Below, one piece after another: positions 1 to 5,330 of a stretch of DNA of 5,330 bases; position 1 is the stretch's first letter; the number at the start of each line of letters is the position of its first letter. The notes beneath the pieces are model-generated. The model was given only the letters and a program-made list of their open reading frames with translations, was not told where the DNA came from and did no database searches. The DNA is taken from the NCBI GenBank assembly GCA_965659005.1, contig CBFHVG010000099.1:1-5330 (forward strand), written 5' to 3'. The stretch is from CAYPTY01 sp965659005. Lineage in GTDB: Bacteria; Bacteroidota; Rhodothermia; Balneolales; Balneolaceae. Made by a program: the position numbers and the translations under genes.

Positions 1-84
1 GAACAACAGATAAACCTGTTTATTGAATCCAAACCAACAGACTTTTACTTAGACTTAAAACCGGTTGATGAAATTATCGGCTAG
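1..84 (+). CDS. C-terminal end of an unrecognised protein (partial, cut by left edge)
   Basis: Frame 1 is open from the first base and ends at TAG 82-84, giving 27 residues that finish in DLKPVDEIIG. The fragment is mixed polar and hydrophobic, with no membrane segment or motif I can assign to a family. It is probably the true tail of a longer gene, because it is on the same strand as everything downstream and ends only 18 bases before the next start, the spacing seen elsewhere in this gene cluster. The start and nearly all of the gene lie outside the window, so no function is proposed. A short chance open frame cannot be excluded. Confidence 0.55.
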   Translation, partial: EQQINLFIESKPTDFYLDLKPVDEIIG

Positions 85-102
85 AGAACAGAGATAGAAT
101 AT

Positions 103-501
103 ATGAGAAAGATAGGCTTCTGCTTACTGCTTATAGCAGTTTTATCCGGATGTTTAAAAGAGGTTTCAGATAGTCAAAGCCCAGTAGACGCTATAGCTTT
201 TCAGTCCGCTATATCGCAAGAAGCTCTAAAGAGAGACCTCACTTACTTTGCCTCTGATGTTATGCAAGGAAGGGACACCGGTTCAAGGGGCCTAAATCTT
301 GCTGAGAACTTTCTAATTAATAGATATCAGGCAATTGGCCTTATACCGAAGGGCGATGACAGCACGTATTCTCAAAAGGTAGAATTCGTTCAGCATAAGC
401 TAGTGGAAACAGAGTTTCATATTGAAAGCATTAGCGGTTATGACATGTCAATTACAACTCATAATTCAAATCAATTAGCCAACTTCGGTTCAAAACCATG
501 A
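103..501 (+). pseudogene. Truncated M28-type metallopeptidase lipoprotein (N-terminal fragment only)
   Basis: The 132-residue product starts with a lipoprotein signal: basic MRK, a hydrophobic stretch at about residues 5-14, and lipobox LSGC with the modified Cys at 17. Residues about 41-97 look like the N-terminal region of M28 (aminopeptidase Y/Q-like) secreted peptidases: a 'LKRDLTYFASD' segment, then M-Q-G-R-D-T-G-S-R-G at about 54-63, then an 'AENFL...IGLIPKG' helix and turn. Full-length relatives are usually about 450-550 residues. Everything after the propeptide-like region is missing, including the His/Asp/Glu zinc ligands, so peptidase activity is not expected. The frame stops at TGA 499-501, where acetyltransferase-like sequence takes over in another frame. 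The start at ATG 103 is fixed by the signal peptide. The M28 assignment is from pattern memory. The fragment may still be made and lipidated, but it is most simply a broken gene. Confidence 0.7.
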
Positions 502-503
502 TA
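476..503 (+). other. Probable deletion/fusion junction between peptidase and acetyltransferase genes
   Basis: Peptidase-like sequence in frame 1 runs to about 490 and stops at TGA 499-501. In frame 2, open from 479 after TAG 476-478, the codons just before the first ATG of the acetyltransferase (536) read HDKWLNRIRNQYF at 497-535. This resembles the segment that precedes the second strand in GNAT proteins of this type. GNAT homology therefore starts upstream of any possible ATG, and both genes are cut at the same place. The simplest reading is one deletion that removed the 3' part of the peptidase gene and the 5' part of the acetyltransferase gene, joined out of frame. An assembly error would look the same. 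I see no insertion-sequence ends or long direct repeats at the join. Confidence 0.6.
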
Positions 504-535
504 AATGGCTCAATCGAATTAGGAATCAATATTTT

Positions 536-826
536 ATGATTTGCGAGCTTGATAAACAGATCATTGGTTTTGCCTCCATCGACCATAAGAACTATCTAGA
601 TGTGCTGTTCGTTGATCCAAAATTTCATAGAAAAGGAATTGCCTCATCCTTATATAAGCATATCGAAAATCAGGCAAGAAAATCAGATTTAGACTACATT
701 GAAACTCATTCAAGCCTAGTTGCTTTAGACTTCTTTCAGCGTAAAGGATTCACCTTAATAAAAGAACAAGAAGTACAGATACAGGACCAACGTTTAACTA
801 ATTACATCCTCCGAAAAGATTTATGA
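536..826 (+). CDS. GNAT-family N-acetyltransferase, N-terminally truncated
   Basis: The 96-residue product carries the central and C-terminal part of a GNAT fold: strands 'MICEL' and 'IIGFASI', then the acetyl-CoA binding motif A 'YLDVLFVDPKFHRKGIASSLYKHIE' (in two pieces, about residues 20-32 and 33-44). Here the usual Q/R-x-x-G-x-A pyrophosphate loop reads H-R-K-G-I-A. A typical C-terminal 'ALDFFQRKGF...EQEV' segment follows. The family transfers acetyl from acetyl-CoA to an amine; the substrate cannot be told. Relatives are usually about 150 residues, so about 50-60 N-terminal residues (first strand and helices 1-2, part of the acceptor site) are missing. There is no ATG in the open frame between 479 and 536, so ATG 536 is the first usable start. 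An AGGA at 521-524 lies 11 bases upstream, a weak ribosome site. The stop overlaps the next start. It may be a decaying gene or a short expressed protein that feeds translation into the next gene. Confidence 0.7.
   Translation: MICELDKQIIGFASIDHKNYLDVLFVDPKFHRKGIASSLYKHIENQARKSDLDYIETHSSLVALDFFQRKGFTLIKEQEVQIQDQRLTNYILRKDL
823..826 (+). promoter_or_regulatory. ATGA stop/start overlap (translational coupling site)
   Basis: The acetyltransferase stop TGA (824-826) overlaps the ATG (823-825) of the following lipoprotein gene. The start is supported by the signal peptide that begins at once downstream. The preceding bases (CCGAAAAGATTT) contain only a weak purine run, so initiation may depend on ribosomes finishing the upstream frame. 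This would give a reason to keep the truncated acetyltransferase frame translated. Confidence 0.6.
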
Positions 827-1761
827 GACGTTACCTATTATTACTCACTCTCGCACTTCTCGGATGTAATCCGAGCGAAAAACAGGACCTGAAAATTCCA
901 GATGCCGATACATATCTGATCATCCTTGGTGTAGCTCAGGATGCCGGTTATCCTCAGGCTGGTTGCACCAAAGAACACTGTATGAGGCATTGGAGAGGTG
1001 AAGAAGAAGCTCGCTTCGCAACATCAATTGCTGTAATTGACAAGAAAACCAATACTAAATGGCTTTTCGAGGCAACTCCAGATTTCAAAGAGCAATTACA
1101 TATTCTAAACACAGTTTCTGATTCGAAAACAAATACTCCTGATGGAATCTTTCTGACTCACGCCCATATGGGCCACTATACAGGATTAATGCATGTTGGA
1201 CATGAGTCGATGGGCGCAACGAATATTCCAGTTTACACTATGCCCAGAATGCAGGAATACCTTTCGAGCAATGGACCATGGAGTCAACTGGTTAACTATT
1301 CTAACATCAGCCTGAAGTCACTGATCGCTGATAGCACTATCTCAATAACCGAAGATATTTCAGTCACCCCTTTACAAGTTCCTCACCGAGATGAGTATTC
1401 AGAAACCGTGGGTTACATAATTGAGGCAGAAAAAAAGGTTCTCTTTATACCTGATATTAATAAATGGGAAATCTGGGAAACCGATATTCGTGAATTAATA
1501 AAAGAAGTAGATTATGCTTTTCTGGATGCTACTTTTTACGACCAGAATGAAATCCCAAATCGAGATATGAGTGAATTTCCTCATCCCTTCGTAGTTGAAA
1601 GTATGGATCTGTTCAAAGAATTGTCTGATGAGGATAAATCCAAAGTGCATTTTATTCACTTCAATCACTCAAATCCGCTGATCTTTGATGAATCAGCTTA
1701 TCAAGAGGTAAAGAATGCGGGGTATAATGTTGCCAGACAGATGCAAACCTTTGCGCTTTAG
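823..1761 (+). CDS. PqqB-like metallo-beta-lactamase-fold lipoprotein
   Basis: A 312-residue protein with a lipoprotein signal (MRRY, hydrophobic 5-13, lipobox L-L-G-C with Cys15), so it is probably anchored in a membrane facing the periplasm or the outside. The mature part resembles PqqB-type members of the metallo-beta-lactamase superfamily: 'LGVAQDAGYPQAGC' at about 35-48 with Cys48 and Cys53, 'LTHAHMGHYTGLM' at 111-123, 'PHRDE' with His188, 'FIPDINKW' with Asp211, and a C-terminal 'FIHFNHSNP'. The metal motif is H113-x-H115-x-G117-H118, with Gly where classical HxHxDH enzymes have Asp. His113, His115, His118, His188 and Asp211 are candidate ligands. PqqB acts in pyrroloquinoline quinone biosynthesis, but no other pqq gene is visible and a lipoprotein is an unexpected form, so a PQQ role is not supported; hydrolase or oxidase activity on an unknown substrate is as likely. 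It starts inside the acetyltransferase stop (ATGA) and is followed by 48 bases without a clear terminator. Confidence 0.8.
   Translation: MRRYLLLLTLALLGCNPSEKQDLKIPDADTYLIILGVAQDAGYPQAGCTKEHCMRHWRGEEEARFATSIAVIDKKTNTKWLFEATPDFKEQLHILNTVSDSKTNTPDGIFLTHAHMGHYTGLMHVGHESMGATNIPVYTMPRMQEYLSSNGPWSQLVNYSNISLKSLIADSTISITEDISVTPLQVPHRDEYSETVGYIIEAEKKVLFIPDINKWEIWETDIRELIKEVDYAFLDATFYDQNEIPNRDMSEFPHPFVVESMDLFKELSDEDKSKVHFIHFNHSNPLIFDESAYQEVKNAGYNVARQMQTFAL
859..875. repeat. Perfect 7-bp inverted repeat with 3-base spacer
   Basis: CTCGGAT, spacer GTA, then ATCCGAG forms a perfect small palindrome within codons 13-18 of the PqqB-like lipoprotein gene. The lipobox cysteine codon TGT (865-867) is at its centre. 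As RNA it would give a short hairpin about 36 bases after the start codon. It has no following T-run, so it is not a terminator. It may be chance. Confidence 0.4.
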
Positions 1762-1809
1762 TCGATTTTAGGCGAATTTCTTCAAAACCTTGATTCAAAT
1801 ATCCTCTTA

Positions 1810-3726
1810 ATGAAAAAGCTTCACTCCTTGCTGGGAATTATAGTTCTGGCATCAATATTATCCTGTAACCAATCCCCTGAACCAACTGAGAATCCCTATA
1901 AAAAAGATGAACCCATCTTTAAGGCTAAACCTGTATCAGAGAAAGTTGAACCGGCTTTTTGGTGGACAGATATGCCTGTTGATGAACTTCAGATATTACT
2001 ATATGGAAGTGACTTTGGTCGTTATGAGGCTTCCATCAACTACCCTGGAGTAAGAATAAAAAAACAGGTTAAGGTTGATTCGCCTAATTATTTATTCCTG
2101 TATCTGGACATAACATCAAGAGCAAAAGCAGGTAAGTTTAATATCACTCTTGATTTGGAAGGCGATCAAAAACAGATTCCATACGAATTGAAAGAAAGAG
2201 ATTCGAGAGATGGAAAAAACCAGGGCTTTGATGCTTCTGATGTAATTTATCTTATGATGCCTGATCGTTTTGCTAATGGTAATCCGGATAATGATACCAT
2301 TGCAGGTATGCTTGAATCCGCGGATAGAAGCAATCCTGAACGCCGCCAGGGTGGAGATATTCAGGGGATCATGAATAACCTGGATTACATCTACGACCTT
2401 GGAATGACTGCCGTTTGGTTTACCCCTCTTTTCGAAAATGATATGACCCCGGATTATGGCGCTTATCACGGCTATGCAGCAACAGACATGTATAGAGTTG
2501 ATAGAAGATATGGGAGTAATGAAGACTATAAAGAACTGATAGATGCCACTCACAAAAAAGGCATGAAAGTAATTATGGATATGATTCATAATCACATTGG
2601 AGATCAGCATTGGTGGATGAATGACCTTCCAACATCAGACTGGATTTCAGATTGGGATACACACGGACAGTCATCTTTCAGGGGCTCAGTGGCTTCTGAT
2701 CCTTACGCTTCAGAGTATGACAAGGACAAGCTCACAAAATCCTGGTTTAACAGAAGAATGCCGGATTTGAATAATAGAAATGAGTTGCTTGCAGACTATT
2801 TAATCCAAAATACTCTTTGGTGGATTGAGTATTCAGGAGTGGATGGCATTAGAATGGATACCTATGTATACCCAGATAAAGATTATATGGCAAGATGGGC
2901 TAAAGAAGTTCTGGAAGCCTATCCCGATTTCAATATTGTTGGTGAAGTTTGGGTAAATAAAACTGCCATAGAACCTTTTTGGCAGTACGATCCCGAAGGA
3001 GTAGATGATGGGTATAATTCCCACCTCCCAAGTGTAACCGATTTCCCATTTGCTCTTGAAACCCGTCAGGCAATGAATGAAAACTTCGGATGGCTCGAAG
3101 GCCTTAGAAGGTTGTATTACATCTTTGCTCAAGACATGCATTATTCAGATCCGATGCAGAATGTGATCTTTCTGGATAATCATGATATGGGAAGAATTTA
3201 TGAGCAGGTAGGTAAAAATGAGGCTCATTTTAAAATGCTCTATGCCTTCCTAATGACCGCCCGCGGTATTCCTCAAGTCTACTATGGAACGGAACTCATG
3301 ATGGAGCATGAGAATAGAGGTGGAGATGATGAGGGCTGGAGACAAACTATGCCGGGTGGTTTTCCTGGTGATGATAGATCAGTTTTTACTGCTGAAGGCC
3401 GGACAGATAAGGAAAATGAAATCATGGAATATGTGACGGCTCTTACGAAATGGAGAAAGACTGCAGTCGCCACACATGAAGGTCGATTATTACACTTCGT
3501 GCCCGAAAATGACATCTATGTTTACTTCAGAATCCATGAAGATCAGACTGTAATGATAGTAATGAACAATAATGAAGAATCAGTCATGATTGATAAACAG
3601 CGATTCTCTGAGGTATTGGATTCCTTCTCACTTGCCGAAAATGTAATTACGGGTGAACAAATATCTGTTGACGGCGTCGAAGCAGAGGGTAAAACAACAA
3701 GCATTTTTGAATTAAAGAATAAATAG
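1810..3726 (+). CDS. GH13 alpha-amylase-family lipoprotein (cyclomaltodextrinase/neopullulanase, SusA-like)
   Basis: A 638-residue glycoside hydrolase expected to cleave alpha-1,4 links in maltodextrins, cyclodextrins or pullulan outside the cytoplasm. A lipoprotein signal (MKKLHS, hydrophobic core, S-I-L-S-C, Cys19) is followed by a Pro/Glu/Lys-rich linker. Next comes a Cyc-maltodext_N-like beta-sandwich at about 44-130, opening with 'VEPAFWWTDM', a hallmark of this group. The (beta/alpha)8 barrel runs from about 144 ('DVIYLMMPDRFANG') to about 545. Conserved regions are complete: D257-x3-N261-H262 (region I), M317-P-D-L-N (region V), G346-I-R-M-D350 with the nucleophile Asp350, G378-E379-V-W with the acid/base Glu379, and D456-N-H458-D459 with the stabilising Asp459. 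A C-terminal beta domain fills about 555-638. Length and domain order match complete family members, so activity is likely. Exact specificity cannot be read from sequence, and no SusC/SusD or regulator gene is in the window. No Shine-Dalgarno is seen before ATG 1810; the signal peptide fixes the start. The gap of 48 bases upstream shows no convincing promoter or terminator. Confidence 0.92.
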   Translation: MKKLHSLLGIIVLASILSCNQSPEPTENPYKKDEPIFKAKPVSEKVEPAFWWTDMPVDELQILLYGSDFGRYEASINYPGVRIKKQVKVDSPNYLFLYLDITSRAKAGKFNITLDLEGDQKQIPYELKERDSRDGKNQGFDASDVIYLMMPDRFANGNPDNDTIAGMLESADRSNPERRQGGDIQGIMNNLDYIYDLGMTAVWFTPLFENDMTPDYGAYHGYAATDMYRVDRRYGSNEDYKELIDATHKKGMKVIMDMIHNHIGDQHWWMNDLPTSDWISDWDTHGQSSFRGSVASDPYASEYDKDKLTKSWFNRRMPDLNNRNELLADYLIQNTLWWIEYSGVDGIRMDTYVYPDKDYMARWAKEVLEAYPDFNIVGEVWVNKTAIEPFWQYDPEGVDDGYNSHLPSVTDFPFALETRQAMNENFGWLEGLRRLYYIFAQDMHYSDPMQNVIFLDNHDMGRIYEQVGKNEAHFKMLYAFLMTARGIPQVYYGTELMMEHENRGGDDEGWRQTMPGGFPGDDRSVFTAEGRTDKENEIMEYVTALTKWRKTAVATHEGRLLHFVPENDIYVYFRIHEDQTVMIVMNNNEESVMIDKQRFSEVLDSFSLAENVITGEQISVDGVEAEGKTTSIFELKNK

Positions 3727-3729
3727 TCT

Positions 3730-4581
3730 ATGGCCAAGGAAGGCGAGTACATCCTTTTAGAGGACCTAAAAAAGCTGAAATCTATCAAGCGGTTAGCAAA
3801 GCTGATCAGGAGGAAAAATCAGACGGTAGAGTTAATATTAAACCGCCTTGAGTATGAAGACAAGCTAGATAATCTGCAGGTTGAGCTCGTCAAAATGCAG
3901 CGGTGGATTCAGGAAAATAACAAACGTATTGTTGTTCTTTTTGAAGGTAGAGATGCCGCTGGTAAAGGTGGGGCTATAAGAAGATTTATAGAGCACTTAA
4001 GCCCGCGAGGCTATAAAGTTGTTGCTCTCCCAAAACCAACTGAAGAAGAACAAGGGCAATGGTACTTCCAGAGATATATCAGGGAACTCCCAAATGAAGG
4101 ACAGATTGTTTTCTTTGATAGATCCTGGTATAACAGAGCTGTAGTTGAACCTGTAAATGGCTTCTGTACCGATGAAGAGTATGAGCGTTTCATGAAACAG
4201 GTCCCTGAGTTTGAGCACATGCTGAATGAGAGTGGCATTATTCTGATCAAGCTTTATTTCAGTATAAATAAAAAGGAACAAGCCAAAAGGTTTGAAAAGC
4301 GTAAAACCAACCCGCTTAAGCAATGGAAGCTTTCACCAATAGATCAGAAGGCGCAAGATCTCTGGGATAAATACACTATTTATAAGAAGAAAATGTTTGA
4401 AAGGACTCATACGGTAGAAAATCCCTGGATCATTATTAAGGCTAATGACAAAAAGAAAGCACGTCTGGAAAGTATTAAGTACTTGCTGAATTCTGTGCCT
4501 TATGACATTTCGAATACCGAAACTGATCTTAGTAATGATCCAAAGATACTGGAGTCATACCATCCGAAGACTAAGGATTGA
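3730..4581 (+). CDS. ppk2: Polyphosphate kinase 2 (PPK2), class I-like
   Basis: A 283-residue cytoplasmic protein with no signal peptide. PPK2 enzymes reversibly move phosphate between polyphosphate and nucleotides; class I members favour making NTP from NDP. An N-terminal basic and helical region (about 10-60, including 'LDNLQVELVKMQRWI') leads to the Walker A loop G73-R-D-A-A-G-K79-G-G, and the lid and Walker B region follow: 'PTEEEQGQWYFQRY' at about 98-111, then F128-F-D130-R-S-W-Y-N-R136 and 'VNGFCT'. The C-terminal part has 'KRKTNPLKQWKLSPID' and 'PWIIIKANDKKKARL', both typical of single-domain class I proteins such as Pseudomonas PA0141 or Sinorhizobium SMc02148 (from memory). All visible key residues are intact and the length is normal. 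The ATG is 3 bases after the glycosidase stop, which implies shared transcription and possible translational coupling; no separate ribosome site is seen. It is followed by 48 bases without a strong terminator. Confidence 0.93.
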   Translation: MAKEGEYILLEDLKKLKSIKRLAKLIRRKNQTVELILNRLEYEDKLDNLQVELVKMQRWIQENNKRIVVLFEGRDAAGKGGAIRRFIEHLSPRGYKVVALPKPTEEEQGQWYFQRYIRELPNEGQIVFFDRSWYNRAVVEPVNGFCTDEEYERFMKQVPEFEHMLNESGIILIKLYFSINKKEQAKRFEKRKTNPLKQWKLSPIDQKAQDLWDKYTIYKKKMFERTHTVENPWIIIKANDKKKARLESIKYLLNSVPYDISNTETDLSNDPKILESYHPKTKD

Positions 4582-4629
4582 CATAATTAACCCTACAATC
4601 CTATTCATAATAACCCACTTATTTTGCAC

Positions 4630-5330
4630 ATGAAAAAGCTCCTCATTCTCTCTCTGCTTCTATTCCTATCAGCTGAAGCACTAACGCAAGTTTACTACCC
4701 TGGCAAATGGGGCGACTGGGATGTTAAATCGGCTTCCGAAGTTGGTATGGATCAAGCTAAGCTGGAAGCTGCTATCGAATACATCATGGATACTGAGACA
4801 ACAAACCCCAGATCAATGGAAGAAAACCATTATGGAACCTTTGGTCGCGAACCTTTCGGATATGGAATTGGGCCATTCAAAGATCGAGGAGAGCAAACTG
4901 GAATCATTATAAAAGATGGATATATCATAGCTGAATGGGGAGAGCCCTTTCGTGTAGATATGACTCATTCCGTGACTAAAACCTTTTTGTCCTCTGTGGT
5001 TGGTATTGCTTATGATAAGGGATTGATCAGAGACGTGAATGACCAGGTTGATATGTATATGGCTCCGATTTATCCAATGACATTCGATGATAACGCAAAC
5101 AAAGCTGACCACTTTAAATCAGCAAAAGTGATGGAGCCTTTCAAAGGTGAACATAATTCCAAGATTACATGGGATCACTTACTTCGACAAACCTCTGACT
5201 GGGAAGGTACCCTTTGGGGAAAACCGGACTGGGCCGACCGTCCGGATCGTGACAGAACCACCTGGCTCACCCGTGAGAGAAATGAACCGGGATCTGTGTA
5301 TGAATACAATGATGTTCGTGTAAATGTTCT
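4630..5330 (+). CDS. Exported serine hydrolase, beta-lactamase/PBP superfamily (partial, runs off right edge)
   Basis: ATG 4630 opens a frame with no stop to the end of the window, giving 233 complete codons. The N-terminus is a Sec signal peptide (MKKLL, hydrophobic 4-13), with likely cleavage after Ala17 or Thr19 so that the mature protein starts near Gln20-Val-Tyr-Tyr. There is no lipobox. The mature part matches class C beta-lactamase-like serine hydrolases ('beta-lactamase' Pfam family PF00144): 'GMDQAKLEAAIEYI', 'GIIIKDGYIIAEWGE', the S114-V-T-K117 nucleophile motif (SxxK), 'ITWDHLLRQTS', and 'EPGSVYEYNDVRVN', which should contain the second catalytic motif with Tyr226. That motif reads Y-N-D rather than the classical Y-x-N. 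The third motif (KTG/HxG) lies beyond the window. Members include esterases, D-amino-peptidases and beta-lactamases; the substrate is unknown and resistance should not be assumed. The start is set by the signal peptide, and no Shine-Dalgarno is visible. Confidence 0.88.
   Translation, partial: MKKLLILSLLLFLSAEALTQVYYPGKWGDWDVKSASEVGMDQAKLEAAIEYIMDTETTNPRSMEENHYGTFGREPFGYGIGPFKDRGEQTGIIIKDGYIIAEWGEPFRVDMTHSVTKTFLSSVVGIAYDKGLIRDVNDQVDMYMAPIYPMTFDDNANKADHFKSAKVMEPFKGEHNSKITWDHLLRQTSDWEGTLWGKPDWADRPDRDRTTWLTRERNEPGSVYEYNDVRVNV

Noticed and set aside
103..826. A programmed frameshift making one peptidase-acetyltransferase fusion protein
   Set aside because: No convincing slippery heptamer or downstream structure is seen near 476-501, and a fused half-peptidase/half-acetyltransferase would put a cytosolic domain outside the cell behind a lipoprotein signal.
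823..1761. Calling the metallo-beta-lactamase-fold gene pqqB or a beta-lactamase resistance gene
   Set aside because: No pqq neighbours are visible, it is a lipoprotein with an altered metal motif, and it lacks close resemblance to carbapenemase-type enzymes.
2116..2610. Minus-strand open frame of 164 codons inside the glycosidase gene
   Set aside because: It lies wholly opposite the conserved GH13 barrel coding sequence, has low-complexity Ile/His-rich composition and no recognisable domain; it is an antisense shadow.
4609..4625. AATAA-CCCAC-TTATT inverted repeat followed by TT, after the PPK2 gene, as a terminator
   Set aside because: The stem is five A/T pairs only, too weak for an intrinsic terminator, and the T-run is very short.
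4617..4632. TTATTTTG just before ATG 4630 as a Bacteroidota-type -7 promoter box (TAnnTTTG)
   Set aside because: It mismatches the consensus, would leave almost no 5' leader, and I see no matching TTG box at about -33.
4721..4912. Plus-strand 63-codon open frame near the right end
   Set aside because: It overlaps the serine hydrolase in another frame and shows no domain; the signal peptide and SxxK motif support the frame starting at 4630.
4813..5112. Minus-strand 99-codon open frame near the right end
   Set aside because: It is antisense to the conserved SxxK region of the serine hydrolase and has no recognisable features.

Overview
The window reads as one strand of a compact, moderately AT-rich bacterial chromosome (about 40% G+C by eye, not computed). 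All recognisable genes point rightward and are separated by only -4 to +48 bases. Several products are predicted lipoproteins, most start codons lack a clear Shine-Dalgarno sequence, and a SusA-like family 13 glycosidase is present. Together this suggests Bacteroidota or a close relative such as Balneolota/Rhodothermota. The phylum is an inference; no rRNA or other marker gene is present.

Layout: (1) 1-84 is the last 27 codons of an unrecognised gene. (2) 103-501 is the N-terminal quarter of an M28-type metallopeptidase lipoprotein, without any of the metal-binding catalytic domain. (3) 536-826 is a GNAT acetyltransferase missing its N-terminal third. GNAT-like sequence continues in frame upstream of its first ATG and runs into the broken peptidase, so the two fragments look like the two sides of one deletion or fusion junction near 476-503. 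(4) 823-1761, overlapping the GNAT stop by ATGA, is a PqqB-like metallo-beta-lactamase-fold lipoprotein. (5) 1810-3726 is a lipoprotein alpha-amylase-family enzyme of the cyclomaltodextrinase/neopullulanase (SusA-like) type with a complete catalytic triad. (6) 3730-4581, only 3 bases downstream, is a class I-like polyphosphate kinase 2. (7) 4630 to the right edge is the N-terminal part of an exported serine hydrolase of the beta-lactamase/penicillin-binding-protein superfamily.

How they fit together: the glycosidase should hydrolyse maltodextrins outside the cytoplasm, and the tightly linked PPK2 is a cytoplasmic enzyme that regenerates nucleoside triphosphates from polyphosphate or stores phosphate. 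The spacing suggests co-transcription, but a functional carbon/energy link is only a hypothesis. The other genes share export (peptidase remnant, MBL-fold protein, serine hydrolase) rather than an obvious pathway.

I see no mobile element, CRISPR array, tRNA, rRNA, convincing terminator or recognisable defence system, and no gene-free stretch longer than 300 bases. The strongest oddity is the peptidase/acetyltransferase junction. I do not see a convincing undescribed system here.
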